A stretch of 64,000 bases of DNA from CAVQZA01 sp963724805 (GTDB taxonomy: Bacteria; Actinomycetota; Thermoleophilia; Gaiellales; Gaiellaceae). Under the pieces are notes generated by a model. It was not told where the DNA came from. It did not search any database and saw only the letters and a program-made list of their open reading frames with translations. Below are positions 18,938 through 27,175 of this stretch, one piece after another; the stretch's first letter is position 1, and every line of letters starts with the position of its first letter. The position numbers were made by a program, and so were the translations under genes. The stretch lies in assembly GCA_963724805.1 (NCBI GenBank), contig CAVRWA010000014.1:1426001-1490000 (forward strand), given 5' to 3'.

Positions 18938-19105
18938 CTACGGCCGGGCTGGTGTCTTGCGGTGGATCAGCGCGCGCAGAAGGACAGCTGCTGCGGCGCC
19001 GATCGCGATCGCCCATGGCCAATCGAGGGAGGCGAGCAGGTGAAGGATGATGGCTACCGCGACGAGGATCGCGATCGTCTCGAGGTGCAGAAGCGTGTTC
19101 TTCAT
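18938..19105 (-). CDS. Small two-span membrane protein (55 aa) in the NatAB-like operon
   Basis: ATG 19105 has GAGGAGG six to seven bases upstream and follows the ABC permease stop by 13 bases. Two hydrophobic helices are visible (ETIAILVAVAIILHLLASL and PWAIAIGAAAAVLLRALI) with a basic tail. No family is recognised. It is most likely co-translated with the exporter and could be an accessory subunit, which is inference. Confidence 0.65.
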   Translation of the reverse strand: MKNTLLHLETIAILVAVAIILHLLASLDWPWAIAIGAAAAVLLRALIHRKTPARP

Positions 19106-19118
19106 GAGAAGCCTCCTC

Positions 19119-20264
19119 TCACGGATGTCGCGCGAGCCGGATGGCCGCGCGTAGATCGAGGCGCGGGCCGGAGCACAGGAGTGCGGTGCCGTAAACACGG
19201 CCGGCGAAGCGGACGAGTGCGTAGATGGAGCCGATGACGAGCGCGATGGCGAGTGCGTGTTCCCAGAGCGGCACGCCGACGAGCGCGCTGCGGGCGGGTA
19301 GCACGAGCGGCGCGGTGAGCGGGAAGACGGTGAGGACGTTCGCGAGAAGGCCGTCCACGTTGGCGGAGACCGCGAGGTAGCCGACGAAGTAGGCGGCAAC
19401 GAGTGTGTAGGTGACGGGCTGTCCTGCTGTTTCCGCGTTCTGTTGGCCGGAGGCGAGCGCGCCGGCGGCGGCATAGGCGACCGCGTAGAGCGCAAACCCG
19501 AGCACGAACCAGGGGATGACGAGCGCGACGCTACTGGCGAGCACGGCCGGGGCGTTGAAGGCGCCGCCGGCGATGAGGACGGCGGCGAATCCCGCGATGA
19601 GTGCGAGCTGTGCGAGCCCGAGCAGCCCGATCCCGATCACCTTGCCGGCGAGCAGGTGACGCGGCTGCACCGTCGACAGGATCACCTCGACGACGCGGTT
19701 GGCCTTCTCCTCGACGACGCCCGTAACCACCCACTGTCCGTACATCGCCAGCCCGAGGAGCAGGAGGATGGAGCCGAAGTAGGCAACCACGGTCGCGGCG
19801 TCGGAGGTCTTGGTGTCTGCAGGATGGAGCGTCGCGGTCGTGAGCTCCGGTGCCGGAGGCAGGCGGTGGCGGAGCGAGCGCACGGCAGTGTCTGCGACCG
19901 CCGCCGCCTTCGGATCGACGTTGGACCGGAAGACGAGCCGGTCCTCGGACAGAAGCAGGAGCACGTCGACCTGCTTGGCCTCGAGCGCCCGCCGACCGGC
20001 AGCAGCAGATGCGACCACTCGCAGCCGCACGTTCGCGTTGTCGAAGGGTCTTGCCGCGCGTTGGAGGGCGGCGTCGAGGCCGGGCGGCGCAGGCGCCGTC
20101 ACCGCGACCCGGTAGGTCTTCTCCTTCGAGAGCGCCCCGTTCAAGGCGGTCGACCCGCCGACGATGAGGAGCATGACCAGAGTCGAGACCAGGAAGACGC
20201 GGCTTCGCAGACGCTCGCGGATCTCACGCCGGGCAACGAGGGTGATCACTCGCCAGCCGCTCAT
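19119..20264 (-). CDS. ABC-2 type exporter permease (NatB-like)
   Basis: A 381-residue membrane protein. The N-terminus VITLVARREIRERLRSRVFL and first span are typical of NatB-like ABC-2 permeases, followed by a ~110-residue extracytoplasmic loop and five or more C-terminal spans. The segment GVVEEKANRVVEVILSTVQP is the diagnostic coupling helix region of this family, with HLLAGKVIGIGLLGLAQL after it. NatAB systems export sodium or drugs; the substrate here is unknown. The start overlaps the ATPase stop by ATGA. Confidence 0.9.
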   Translation of the reverse strand: MSGWRVITLVARREIRERLRSRVFLVSTLVMLLIVGGSTALNGALSKEKTYRVAVTAPAPPGLDAALQRAARPFDNANVRLRVVASAAAGRRALEAKQVDVLLLLSEDRLVFRSNVDPKAAAVADTAVRSLRHRLPPAPELTTATLHPADTKTSDAATVVAYFGSILLLLGLAMYGQWVVTGVVEEKANRVVEVILSTVQPRHLLAGKVIGIGLLGLAQLALIAGFAAVLIAGGAFNAPAVLASSVALVIPWFVLGFALYAVAYAAAGALASGQQNAETAGQPVTYTLVAAYFVGYLAVSANVDGLLANVLTVFPLTAPLVLPARSALVGVPLWEHALAIALVIGSIYALVRFAGRVYGTALLCSGPRLDLRAAIRLARHP

Positions 20265-21166
20265 CGCTCGACCAGCTCCAGGAAGAGCTCCGCAAGCGAG
20301 GGCGGGCCGTAGCTGAACTCGACGACCCTCGCCGCCCGCTCCGCCTCCGCGAGCACCCGCTCCGGGTCGACGTCGCGGCCCACGCGCAGCCGCAGGTCGC
20401 CGTTTCGTCGCTCAACGAGCTCAACTCCAGCGACATCCGGAAACCACTGCGAAGGCGCGCCGTCGAGTTGGAGCTCGATCCGTCGCTGCTGCGAGCCGCG
20501 TCTCAGCTCGCCCACCTCCCCCGTCGCGACGATCACGCCGTGGTCGATGATCGCGACCTCCTCGCAGATGTCCTCCACCAGCTCGAGCTGATGACTGGAG
20601 AAGAGAACAGCGGCGCCGCGAGACGCCTCACCGCGGAGCACCTCAGCAAGCGTGTGCACAGCGACAGGGTCAAGGCCGGCGAACGGCTCGTCTAGGACAA
20701 GCAGATCCGGCTCATGCAACAACGCCACAGCCAGCTGCACGCGCTGCTGGTTCCCATGCGAGAGCTCCTCGACCTTCGCGTCGGCGCGGTCAGCCAGGCC
20801 GAGCCGCTCGAGCCAGTCCGACCCCGCAGCGCGTGCCACAGCCGCACCGAGCCCATGCAAACAGCCGAAATACTCAAGCTGGTCACCAACCGGCATCCGC
20901 GGGTAGAGACCGCGCTCCTCCGGCATATACCCAAACCCCAACCGCTCCGCCAGCCCCACCGGCCGCCCATCCCACAGCACCTCCCCGCGGTCGAGCCGGA
21001 CGAGCCCGAAGACCGCCCTCATCGCCGTCGTCTTCCCCGCGCCATTCGGCCCGAGAAAGCCGAGCATCCGCCCACGCGCCACCGAAAACGAACAGTCAGC
21101 GAGCGCCTGCACCGCCCCAAACCGCTTGCTCACATCCACGAAGCTGAGCATCGTCTCTCTGCCCAT
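20261..21166 (-). CDS. ABC exporter ATP-binding protein (NatA-like)
   Basis: About 301 residues with Walker A GPNGAGKTT, Q-loop region GYMPEERGLYPRMPVGDQ, signature LSHGNQQRVQLAVALL, Walker B LLVLDEPFAGLDP and switch SSHQLELVEDICEEV. The C-terminal ~80 residues form the accessory domain seen in NatA-type subunits. ATG 21166 (MGRETML) and ATG 21151 (MLSFVDVS) are both possible; neither has a strong ribosome site. It pairs with the permease that overlaps its stop. Confidence 0.92.
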   Translation of the reverse strand: MGRETMLSFVDVSKRFGAVQALADCSFSVARGRMLGFLGPNGAGKTTAMRAVFGLVRLDRGEVLWDGRPVGLAERLGFGYMPEERGLYPRMPVGDQLEYFGCLHGLGAAVARAAGSDWLERLGLADRADAKVEELSHGNQQRVQLAVALLHEPDLLVLDEPFAGLDPVAVHTLAEVLRGEASRGAAVLFSSHQLELVEDICEEVAIIDHGVIVATGEVGELRRGSQQRRIELQLDGAPSQWFPDVAGVELVERRNGDLRLRVGRDVDPERVLAEAERAARVVEFSYGPPSLAELFLELVER

Positions 21167-21229
21167 CAGTCTCCACCCGAGGGTTGCAGCGCACATCGGG
21201 GTACCCCCTGATGAGCAAGCCAGGCGAGG

Positions 21230-21279
21230 GCGTTGCGGGCTAAGCGGTCTCTCACCAGCTAATGGAGGTATCGAGATGA
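21230..21279 (+). repeat. Leader repeat copy 2, upstream of haem-binding protein gene
   Basis: Reads GGCTAAGCGGTCTCTC, then CCAGCTAATGGAGGTATCGAG and ATG. It matches copy 1 (15210-15257, minus strand) almost base for base through the ribosome site and start codon. Confidence 0.7.
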
Positions 21280-21836
21280 CGCCAGCGGGAAGGGGAGTGC
21301 GCTCCGTAGTTCCCCGAAGTGGTGATCAGCACCGGGGCGGATGGCCTGAGGGATGCGCGCGGCGACGATGTCGTCCTATGCGGATGTGGCTTATCCGGAT
21401 CGCGATCGCAGTAGGGGCGCTCTTCCTACTGATCCAACTCGTCCCATACGGGCGCAGCCACACGAATCCGCCCGTCACCGCCGAGCCGGCATGGAACTCT
21501 CCGCAAACCAGGGCGCTAGCACAGAGGGCATGCTTCGACTGCCATTCCAACGAGACGAAATGGCCCTGGTACACGAACGTCGCCCCCGTCTCATGGCTCT
21601 CACAACGCGACGTCGACGGAGGCCGCTCGTCGCTCAACTTCTCGGAGTGGAACAAGCCCCAAGACGTCAGCGCGGGCGACATCACCGATGCAGTGAACGG
21701 CGGCGGGATGCCACCATGGTTCTACGTGCTCCTCCACCCCAGCGCGGGCCTCTCAAAGACAGAGAAGGCACAGCTCGTCACCGGCCTCGACGCGACCTTC
21801 ACCAAGTCGCCGCCGAAAGGCGGAGGCGGCGGATAG
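21276..21836 (+). CDS. Membrane-anchored haem-binding domain protein (CxxCH)
   Basis: Single N-terminal span (LIRIAIAVGALFLLIQLVPY) followed by a domain with CFDCHSNETKWPWYTNVAPV, the haem-attachment CxxCH of the Haem_bd family, and a C-terminal KPQDVSAGDITDAVNGGGMP. It would hold a c-type haem on the outer face, perhaps in electron transfer. ATG 21276 follows the shared leader with GGAGG; a second ATG at 21378 (MRMWLIRIA) is where relatives would start, and the 34 residues before it look arbitrary, so the first start may encode an upstream peptide in frame. Confidence 0.82.
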   Translation: MTPAGRGVRSVVPRSGDQHRGGWPEGCARRRCRPMRMWLIRIAIAVGALFLLIQLVPYGRSHTNPPVTAEPAWNSPQTRALAQRACFDCHSNETKWPWYTNVAPVSWLSQRDVDGGRSSLNFSEWNKPQDVSAGDITDAVNGGGMPPWFYVLLHPSAGLSKTEKAQLVTGLDATFTKSPPKGGGGG

Positions 21837-21844
21837 CCACTGCC

Positions 21845-22000
21845 GGGCCTTGGCAGGCCCACCCCCGAGCACCAGTTCGCGGGGTGGGCGTCGGCGCCGC
21901 GGCCACACGAACCGCACAAGCGCACCTCTCTCGCGCGCACGCGCGCGCGATGCAGAGCCGACTCCCACCCCCGCGGAGAGCCGACGCCCACCCCCGCGGC
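21845..22000. repeat. Stem-loop and GC-rich direct/inverted repeats between convergent genes
   Basis: Right after the haem-protein stop, GGGCCT-TGGC-AGGCCC (21845-21860) forms a terminator-like hairpin. Further on, two adjacent 23-bp direct repeats (21955-21977 and 21978-22000, starting GAGCCGAC) differ at about two positions. An 18-bp segment at 21878-21895 (CGCGGGGTGGGCGTCGGC) is nearly the reverse complement of the second copy. The block probably serves as a two-way terminator. Confidence 0.55.
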
Positions 22001-22035
22001 ACTGCGGCTCGGGGCGGGGCCTCCTTGCGGGGGGC

Positions 22036-22665
22036 CTAGTGGCCGCTGGCGGAGAAGTGCATGTAGTCCTTGGTGGAGCCTGTCCAGTTGCCGCCCCAGC
22101 CCCAGCCAATCGAGCGGAAGGCCTGGACGACGGCAGGCGTCACCATCCCGGGGCGTAGCCGGGAGCGGTTGAGATAGGGAAGGCTCGAGCGTTCGCGTGT
22201 GCGGCCGCAGCCGACGTAGGGATTCTCGATCGTGTTCAGGTCGACGGCCTCGCCGTAGGCGTGTTCTGACCAGCTGCCTGTGCCGGTTCCGCCCGAGCAG
22301 GGGGAGGGCACGGCTTGGCGGCACTCAAACGAGCCGCTGAGGTCGCCGTCGGCTGGCTGGGAGCTGGTCGGCCCGTATACGTCGACGAGTCGCATGTGGC
22401 GGATCGGGAAGCGCAGCGCGTAGAGCTGGCGGAACACGCGCGCGAGCGGAGCGGCGGCGTCCTGGTTGACGACGAGCTGACCGGTGTGCGTGCGGCTGTC
22501 GAAGCCCCAGTGGGTGACCGTCAAGACGCGCAGTCGCGTGAGCGGAACGGGGCAGCCCGGGTGCCAGAAGCGGCCGTTCAGCTCGGCTTGCACCGGTGCC
22601 GACAGCGGCTGGATCGACGCGCCGAACGCGAGCAATATGAACGGCAACGCGAGTAGACCCATCAT
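22036..22665 (-). CDS. Secreted M15-type D-alanyl-D-alanine carboxypeptidase-like protein
   Basis: A 209-residue protein with a hydrophobic N-terminus (MGLLALPFILLAFGASIQP), then a domain ending in the zinc motif SEHAYGEAVDLN (SxHxxGxAxD) and DYMHFSASG. These give the His-Asp-His zinc ligands of VanY/M15-like peptidases, which trim peptidoglycan peptides. The start at 22665 has AAGGAG upstream. Convergent with the haem-protein gene and divergent from the repeat/beta-lactamase-fold gene. Confidence 0.78.
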   Translation of the reverse strand: MMGLLALPFILLAFGASIQPLSAPVQAELNGRFWHPGCPVPLTRLRVLTVTHWGFDSRTHTGQLVVNQDAAAPLARVFRQLYALRFPIRHMRLVDVYGPTSSQPADGDLSGSFECRQAVPSPCSGGTGTGSWSEHAYGEAVDLNTIENPYVGCGRTRERSSLPYLNRSRLRPGMVTPAVVQAFRSIGWGWGGNWTGSTKDYMHFSASGH

Positions 22666-22749
22666 GGTCTGTCAACTCCTTCGACGGGGCTGAAAGCCTA
22701 GCTCGCGCCGCCGCCTTGACCCAGGCGAGAACTCGGAGATCGGCCGGGG

Positions 22750-24777
22750 TTGATTCCATGGTACGGATGCGCTAGACGTGGTTTCGTCGTGGACTTTGTG
22801 GCCTATCACGACCGTACGAGTGCCGATCATCAGGCGCATTTTGACGATCTGTTCCCGAAGGGCTTTCGGATGACGAGCCTGAGTGTGTACGGGGCGCGTG
22901 GCGACGAGCGCTATGCGGCGGTGTGGGTCAAGCGCCCGGGGCCTGACTGGTCCGCGGTGCACGGCGTCAACGGGGCCGGTTACCAGGCTGCGTTTGACAA
23001 CGCGGTCGCGCTTGGCTTCAAGCCGGTGCTACTCGCTGCGACTGGGCCGGCGAACGATCCGGTGTTTGCGGGCACGTTTGTGCAGGGGCCTGGTCCGGTG
23101 CCGCTGACGCGCTTTGGGCTAGTGCGTGGACCGGTGAGTGACCCGGCGACGATCGACCATTGGATTGCCGAGGCGCGCACCAATGGGTGGATGCCGACGA
23201 GCATCGCCGCCTATGGCAGCGTCCCGGACCTGCGCTATGCCGGCATCTGGGTCGACAACCCGCAGGGGATCTGCTGGACGATGGATGGCCTTGCCGACAC
23301 CCCGGCCGCCTACCAAGGCCGCTTTGATGCGCTCGTGCCGGCGTGGGCGCGGCCGGTTCAGGTGGCGGTTTCGCCGGATGACCGCTACGCCTCGATCTTC
23401 CGCGACGACCGCATCGGCGATTGGGTCGCGCGCCATGAGTTGACGAGCGCGGGTTACCAGCAGGCTTTCGACCAGTTCGTGCCGGAGGGCTTCTGGCCGA
23501 TCTCGGTGCAGGCCGGTGGCGTCGGCAAGGCGGCGCGCTTCGCGGTCGTCTTCGGCAAGAGCGACCAGCCGCTGGCGCTGTCGTGGCGAGCGCCGACAGG
23601 CCCCGTGGCCAACGCGGCGATCGACGACGTCGTGCGCCAGGCGATGGAACGCCACCGCATTCGCGGCGCCGCCCTGGCGCTCGTGCGGCGGGGGCGGCTT
23701 ATCTACGCCCGCGGCTACACGCTGGCGGAGCCCGGCTATCCGACCGTACGCCCGACGACCCGCTTTCGGCAGGCAAGCGTCAGCAAGACGATCGTCGCGC
23801 TCGCAATCCACCGCCTGATCCAGGACGGAAAGCTCACGCTTGGGACGCGCGTTCAGGATGTGCTTTCGCTGACGCATCCTGACGGTAGCCCGGTCGACGC
23901 AGCAACCTTCGGCGCCGTGACGATCCAGCATCTGCTCGAACATCGAAGCGGGTTGCCGACTAACCCGTACGGAGTCGAGCCCAACGTCGCCACGGCCTTC
24001 ACGGCCGCTGGGACCCCAACGGCGCTGCCAGTCAACGGACGGATGACTGACCGCTACATGGTGACTCTGCCCGCCAGCCCACCGCCGCAGCCGCCGCTCT
24101 ACAACAACTGGGGCTACTTCCTACTCGGGCACATTGTGATGGCGCGGACACGGAAACCGAACCTGCCCGCAGCGCTAAACGGGCTCCTGCTGAAACCCCT
24201 CTCGATCACCGGGATCCGATCGGCGCGCACACGCGTGGAGAGCCAGCCCGCCAACGAGGCGCGCTACCACCCGACCGTGTTCGCGACAGGGCCGAGCATG
24301 GTCGATCCCGACCGTCGGCTCCGGGTCTCCGGCTACGGTGGCTACTGGAACCTCGAGCGCGATGACGGCGGCGGCGGATTGTCGGGCTCGGTCGTCGACG
24401 TCGCGCGCTTGCTCGCGATGCTCGACATCAGGAAGGCCAACCCCGTACTAAAGCCTGCCGCGATCGCCAAGCTCTTCAGCCTCGCGGCGGCAAATGGCGG
24501 CCACGGTTTCGACTACGCCCAGGTCACCAACCCGACGAAGAAGTTCTACTACGGGATGAAGGGTGGCGACATCCCAGAGAGCAACCAAAACTGCGTGCGC
24601 TACCAGACCGATGACTACTCGATGGTCGTCTGCTGGAACCGCAGCGACATCGGCGAGGGAGCAGGAGGCGACGCGTGGTGGTACCCCGACTTCCCATCGA
24701 TACTCGGGATCGCCCGAACATCCACGTGGGGCCGAGCCGATCTATTTCCGAACTTTCGAATGCCAACACTCACATAG
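22750..24777 (+). CDS. Five-repeat (BTRD1-like) protein with C-terminal beta-lactamase-fold serine hydrolase
   Basis: Up to 675 residues. The N-terminal ~285 residues hold five ~50-residue repeats of the bacterial tandem repeat type, for example YHDRTSADHQAHFDDLFPKG, GYQAAFDNAVALGFKPVLLA and GYQQAFDQFVPEGFWPISVQ, each with a GF/GW turn and a strand ending in an aromatic-valine pair (AAVWV, AGIWV, AVVFG). The C-terminal ~385 residues are a class C beta-lactamase/esterase-like domain with SVSK (serine ~343), YNN (~451) and a late Gly-rich loop. The same layout occurs in polyglycine hydrolases. Start is uncertain: TTG 22750 or GTG 22789. No clear signal peptide is seen. Confidence 0.82.
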   Translation: MIPWYGCARRGFVVDFVAYHDRTSADHQAHFDDLFPKGFRMTSLSVYGARGDERYAAVWVKRPGPDWSAVHGVNGAGYQAAFDNAVALGFKPVLLAATGPANDPVFAGTFVQGPGPVPLTRFGLVRGPVSDPATIDHWIAEARTNGWMPTSIAAYGSVPDLRYAGIWVDNPQGICWTMDGLADTPAAYQGRFDALVPAWARPVQVAVSPDDRYASIFRDDRIGDWVARHELTSAGYQQAFDQFVPEGFWPISVQAGGVGKAARFAVVFGKSDQPLALSWRAPTGPVANAAIDDVVRQAMERHRIRGAALALVRRGRLIYARGYTLAEPGYPTVRPTTRFRQASVSKTIVALAIHRLIQDGKLTLGTRVQDVLSLTHPDGSPVDAATFGAVTIQHLLEHRSGLPTNPYGVEPNVATAFTAAGTPTALPVNGRMTDRYMVTLPASPPPQPPLYNNWGYFLLGHIVMARTRKPNLPAALNGLLLKPLSITGIRSARTRVESQPANEARYHPTVFATGPSMVDPDRRLRVSGYGGYWNLERDDGGGGLSGSVVDVARLLAMLDIRKANPVLKPAAIAKLFSLAAANGGHGFDYAQVTNPTKKFYYGMKGGDIPESNQNCVRYQTDDYSMVVCWNRSDIGEGAGGDAWWYPDFPSILGIARTSTWGRADLFPNFRMPTLT

Positions 24778-25070
24778 TTGTGGCGCTGGTCGGCTCCGGG
24801 CCTCCACCCCGTCGCCGACCAGATGCACAGCGCCATCATCAAAGCCTCCAAGACCCGCCAGCCTGCATAGGCTTCGCGCCGAGTAAATGCGCGCACGAGG
24901 CAGGTCACACCTCGGCAGAATCCAGGCTCTGGACTGATCCATCGGCTTCAGGTCGCGAGCTACCGACATAGCTTCAGGTCGCGAGCTGGCGACATAGCTT
25001 CAGGTCGCGAGCTGGCGACATACATAGCGACATACATAGTTACCCGCGCGCGACGAACCTTCTGCGCAGG
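24778..25070. other. Non-coding stretch ending in a tandem repeat
   Basis: No gene supported. The right part holds the 26-bp tandem repeat described separately. Confidence 0.5.
24945..25022. repeat. Tandem repeat, three copies of 26 bp
   Basis: Three head-to-tail copies of a 26-bp unit starting GCTTCAGGTCGCGAGCT and ending CGACATA (24945-24970, 24971-24996, 24997-25022). Copies 2 and 3 are identical and copy 1 differs at two positions. A partial unit follows as CATAGCGACATACATAG. Confidence 0.9.
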
Positions 25071-25301
25071 GTGATGCGTATCGTTCAGTTGCCGATGGCC
25101 GCGTTCGCTTACAGGTACGAGCTCCGGCGCGGCGAGGACGTGGTCTCTACAGGTCACCTGACGCAGGAGCGGGCGCTTGAGGTCGGTGAGCGGATAGAGA
25201 TCGCCGGCGAGCTCGGGATCGTGCGGGCGGTCGAGCCGCTGTTGGGAGAGCGAGAGCTTCGGCTCGTCGTGCAGCTCTGGCGCGAGGGCGTCGCCTCTTA
25301 G
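25071..25301 (+). CDS. Small protein of unknown function (76 aa)
   Basis: Compact, charged protein reading RYELRRGEDVVSTGHLTQER, then GERIEIAGELGIVRAVEPLL and LRLVVQLW. The alternation suggests a small alpha/beta or beta-barrel fold; no family is recognised. GTG 25071 and ATG 25074 are both possible starts. Its stop codon TAG spans the left end of the IS element; the pre-insertion sequence would also give TAG, so the insertion did not change the protein. Confidence 0.5.
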   Translation: MMRIVQLPMAAFAYRYELRRGEDVVSTGHLTQERALEVGERIEIAGELGIVRAVEPLLGERELRLVVQLWREGVAS

Positions 25302-26199
25302 GCTCGAATCAGAATGAGTTCTGGAGTCTCCTGAAGCAGACGAGGCAGCAGGCGAGGGCGAGGAACGCTTCGTGGATCTCGTGGCGGCGGTCGTAGCGGA
25401 CGAGCAGCCGTTTGAATTGGTGCAGCCAGGCGAAGGTGCGTTCGACGACCCAGCGGTGGCGGCCGAGCCCGGAGCCGTGATCGGTGCCGCGGCGGGCGAT
25501 TTCGGGTGTGATGCCGCGGCGGCGGAGCTGGCGACGATGGCTCTTGTAGTCGTAGCCGCGATCGGCGCTCACCCGGTCGGGTCGTCGGCGTGGCCGGCCG
25601 ACCTTGCCGCGCACCGGCGGCACGCGGTCGACGAGCGGGATCAGCTGGGTGACGTCATGGCGGTTGCCGCCGGTGACCGTCCAGGCAAGCGGGATCCCTG
25701 TCGCGTCTACGAGAAGATGATGCTTCGAGCCGTTTCTGGCTCTATCAACCGGGCTCGGGCCCGTTTCGGAGCCCCCTTTTTCGCCTGTACATGACTGCCG
25801 TCAGCGACCGCCCGGCCCCACTCGATCAGACCATCCGCGTGCAACTCGGCCAACAACACCTCGTGGAGCCGCTCCCAAACACCGGCCCGCTGCCACTCAT
25901 CCAGCCGCCGGTAACACGTCGAGCCGCCGCCGAAGCCGAGCTCGGGCGGCAGGTGCCGCCACGCCATCCCGGTGTGCAGCACAAACAGAATCCCCTGCAG
26001 CGCCCGCCGGTCTGGCAGCCGCTTCCGACCCGGATAGCGGAATCGCCGCTCAACCTTCGGCAGCAATGGCTCGATCCGAGCCCACAACTCGTCCGAAACG
26101 ACCCACGGAGCCGCAGCCACTGGCACCCCCTCGATGTTGACGACGGATGCCGACGGCATTCGCCCTCAACGAACGGGTCCCTTCATTCCGGTTCGAGCT
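25301..26199 (-). mobile_element. IS5-family insertion sequence (about 899 bp)
   Basis: The ends are imperfect inverted repeats: left GGCTCGAATCAGAATGA and right (reverse complement) AGCTCGAACCGGAATGA, 14 of 17 matching. CTTA flanks both sides (25297-25300 and 26200-26203), a 4-bp target duplication as expected for the IS5 family. The element contains one split transposase gene. Confidence 0.85.
25309..26159 (-). CDS. IS5-family transposase made from two overlapping frames
   Basis: Frame A (from 26159) holds the N-terminal domain: VSDELWARIEPLLPK, RALQGILFVLHTGMAWRHLP and the first DDE aspartate in AVADGSHVQAKKG. Frame B (ending 25309) holds SADRGYDYKSHR (second D) and RHRWVVERTFAWLHQFKRLL (the E of the YREN-like motif). 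They join at an A5G5 run near 25760 (AAAAAGGGGG), the kind of slippery site at which IS427-type elements shift frame to make the fused OrfAB transposase. So the break is likely programmed and not decay. Confidence 0.85.
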
Positions 26200-26370
26200 C
26201 TTAGGCTCTTCGGCTGAAGTGACCCGCTCTCTAGCGAAGGAGGGAGTCAGCTTCACGTCCCCGCGGGCAACGACAAATGTCTCTTGCAGGAACTTCCCTC
26301 GGCGAAGGTCACGCGTCGGGTGTGCGGAGTACGTCTCGGTTGCGACGCGAGACGTCGCCGATGCCCGCGA

Positions 26371-26471
26371 GTGCCCGCCAGTCCCAAAATGTACCCGTCT
26401 CGTACCCGCGAGAAGTCGAAATCTCGTCATTACAGGCAACATAACATGCCAATTTGCAGGGATTTTATCGA
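26371..26471. repeat. Island-flank repeat, copy at 26.4 kb
   Basis: About 100 bp next to the tRNA-Thr fragment, including CAGTCCCAAAATGTACCCGT and ACAGGCAACATAACATGCC. It is closely similar to 34761-34859, which also adjoins a tRNA-Thr fragment. GTACCCGTCTCGTACCCGCG occurs a third time at 26635-26654. Confidence 0.7.
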
Positions 26472-26519
26472 AGCCCTCTGACGGGCTCGAACCGTCGACC
26501 CCCTCCTTACCATGGAGGT
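26472..26519 (-). repeat. tRNA-Thr 3'-half fragment (candidate att site)
   Basis: 48 bases matching the 3' half of tRNA-Thr (45070-45142) from the anticodon stem to the discriminator base, with one mismatch; the 5' half is missing. This is what site-specific integration into the tRNA 3' end leaves behind. Confidence 0.8.
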
Positions 26520-27175
26520 TCTGGTGCGGTACTGGCGGACACGACGGGACAGCCGCGAGCGCGTTTGTCCTGCAAATCGGCCCTCTAAGGTGTGTCTCCA
26601 GTGCCCGCGCGTGCCCGCGTGTGCCCAACCTGATGTACCCGTCTCGTACCCGCGGCGTGTTGTCTGTTTTCAAAACGCACAACGGAGAGCACGCGTGCGA
26701 CTGATCACGACCATGAACCCCCGCGCGAGCGTGGTGCGATGCGCCGCGTCGACGGTCGACGTCGAGTGAATGTCGCTTCGGGCCACTCCCCGGACTTCAG
26801 TCTTGCTCCCGCGCGCTCGCTGCATACGTGACAATGCAGGAAGAAGGGCGTCCGCGATTCTCCCTGCGACACGCCCAGAAGGGAGCGGCTAACTATGAGC
26901 GTACGAGGGCAGGTCGCGTCGCCGGAAGCTGTCGAGCGCCTCCACTAGGCGATGAACCAGCACAACTTGGAGGCGTTTCTCGCCTGTTTCGATCGCGAGT
27001 ACCGGAGGCGATACGCCGCGACAGGGGCGAGCCGGCAAGTCAGCCAACGACCGCGAAGACGACTGGTACGTCGAGCGACCACTTTTGGTCGTCGGCGAAA
27101 CGCAGATCGGTGAGGAACAGGCCGACGACAAGGCCACGAACACTGCGACGATGCCGAACGATCGAGCCCTCGTAA
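26520..27175. other. Gene-poor stretch with a decayed SnoaL-like fragment
   Basis: No intact gene. At 26895-27010 (plus strand) two frames together give ASPEAVERLH and AMNQHNLEAFLACFDREYR, the N-terminus of a SnoaL-like/NTF2-fold protein, with an in-frame stop between them and no continuation. The segment at 26700-26760 (CTGATCAC through GTGGTGCG) resembles 35083-35125 in the second island copy. Confidence 0.45.

Noticed and set aside
25707..26159. IS5 transposase as a pseudogene
   Set aside because: The break coincides with an A5G5 slippery run and the three acidic motifs are intact, so programmed frameshifting is the simpler reading.
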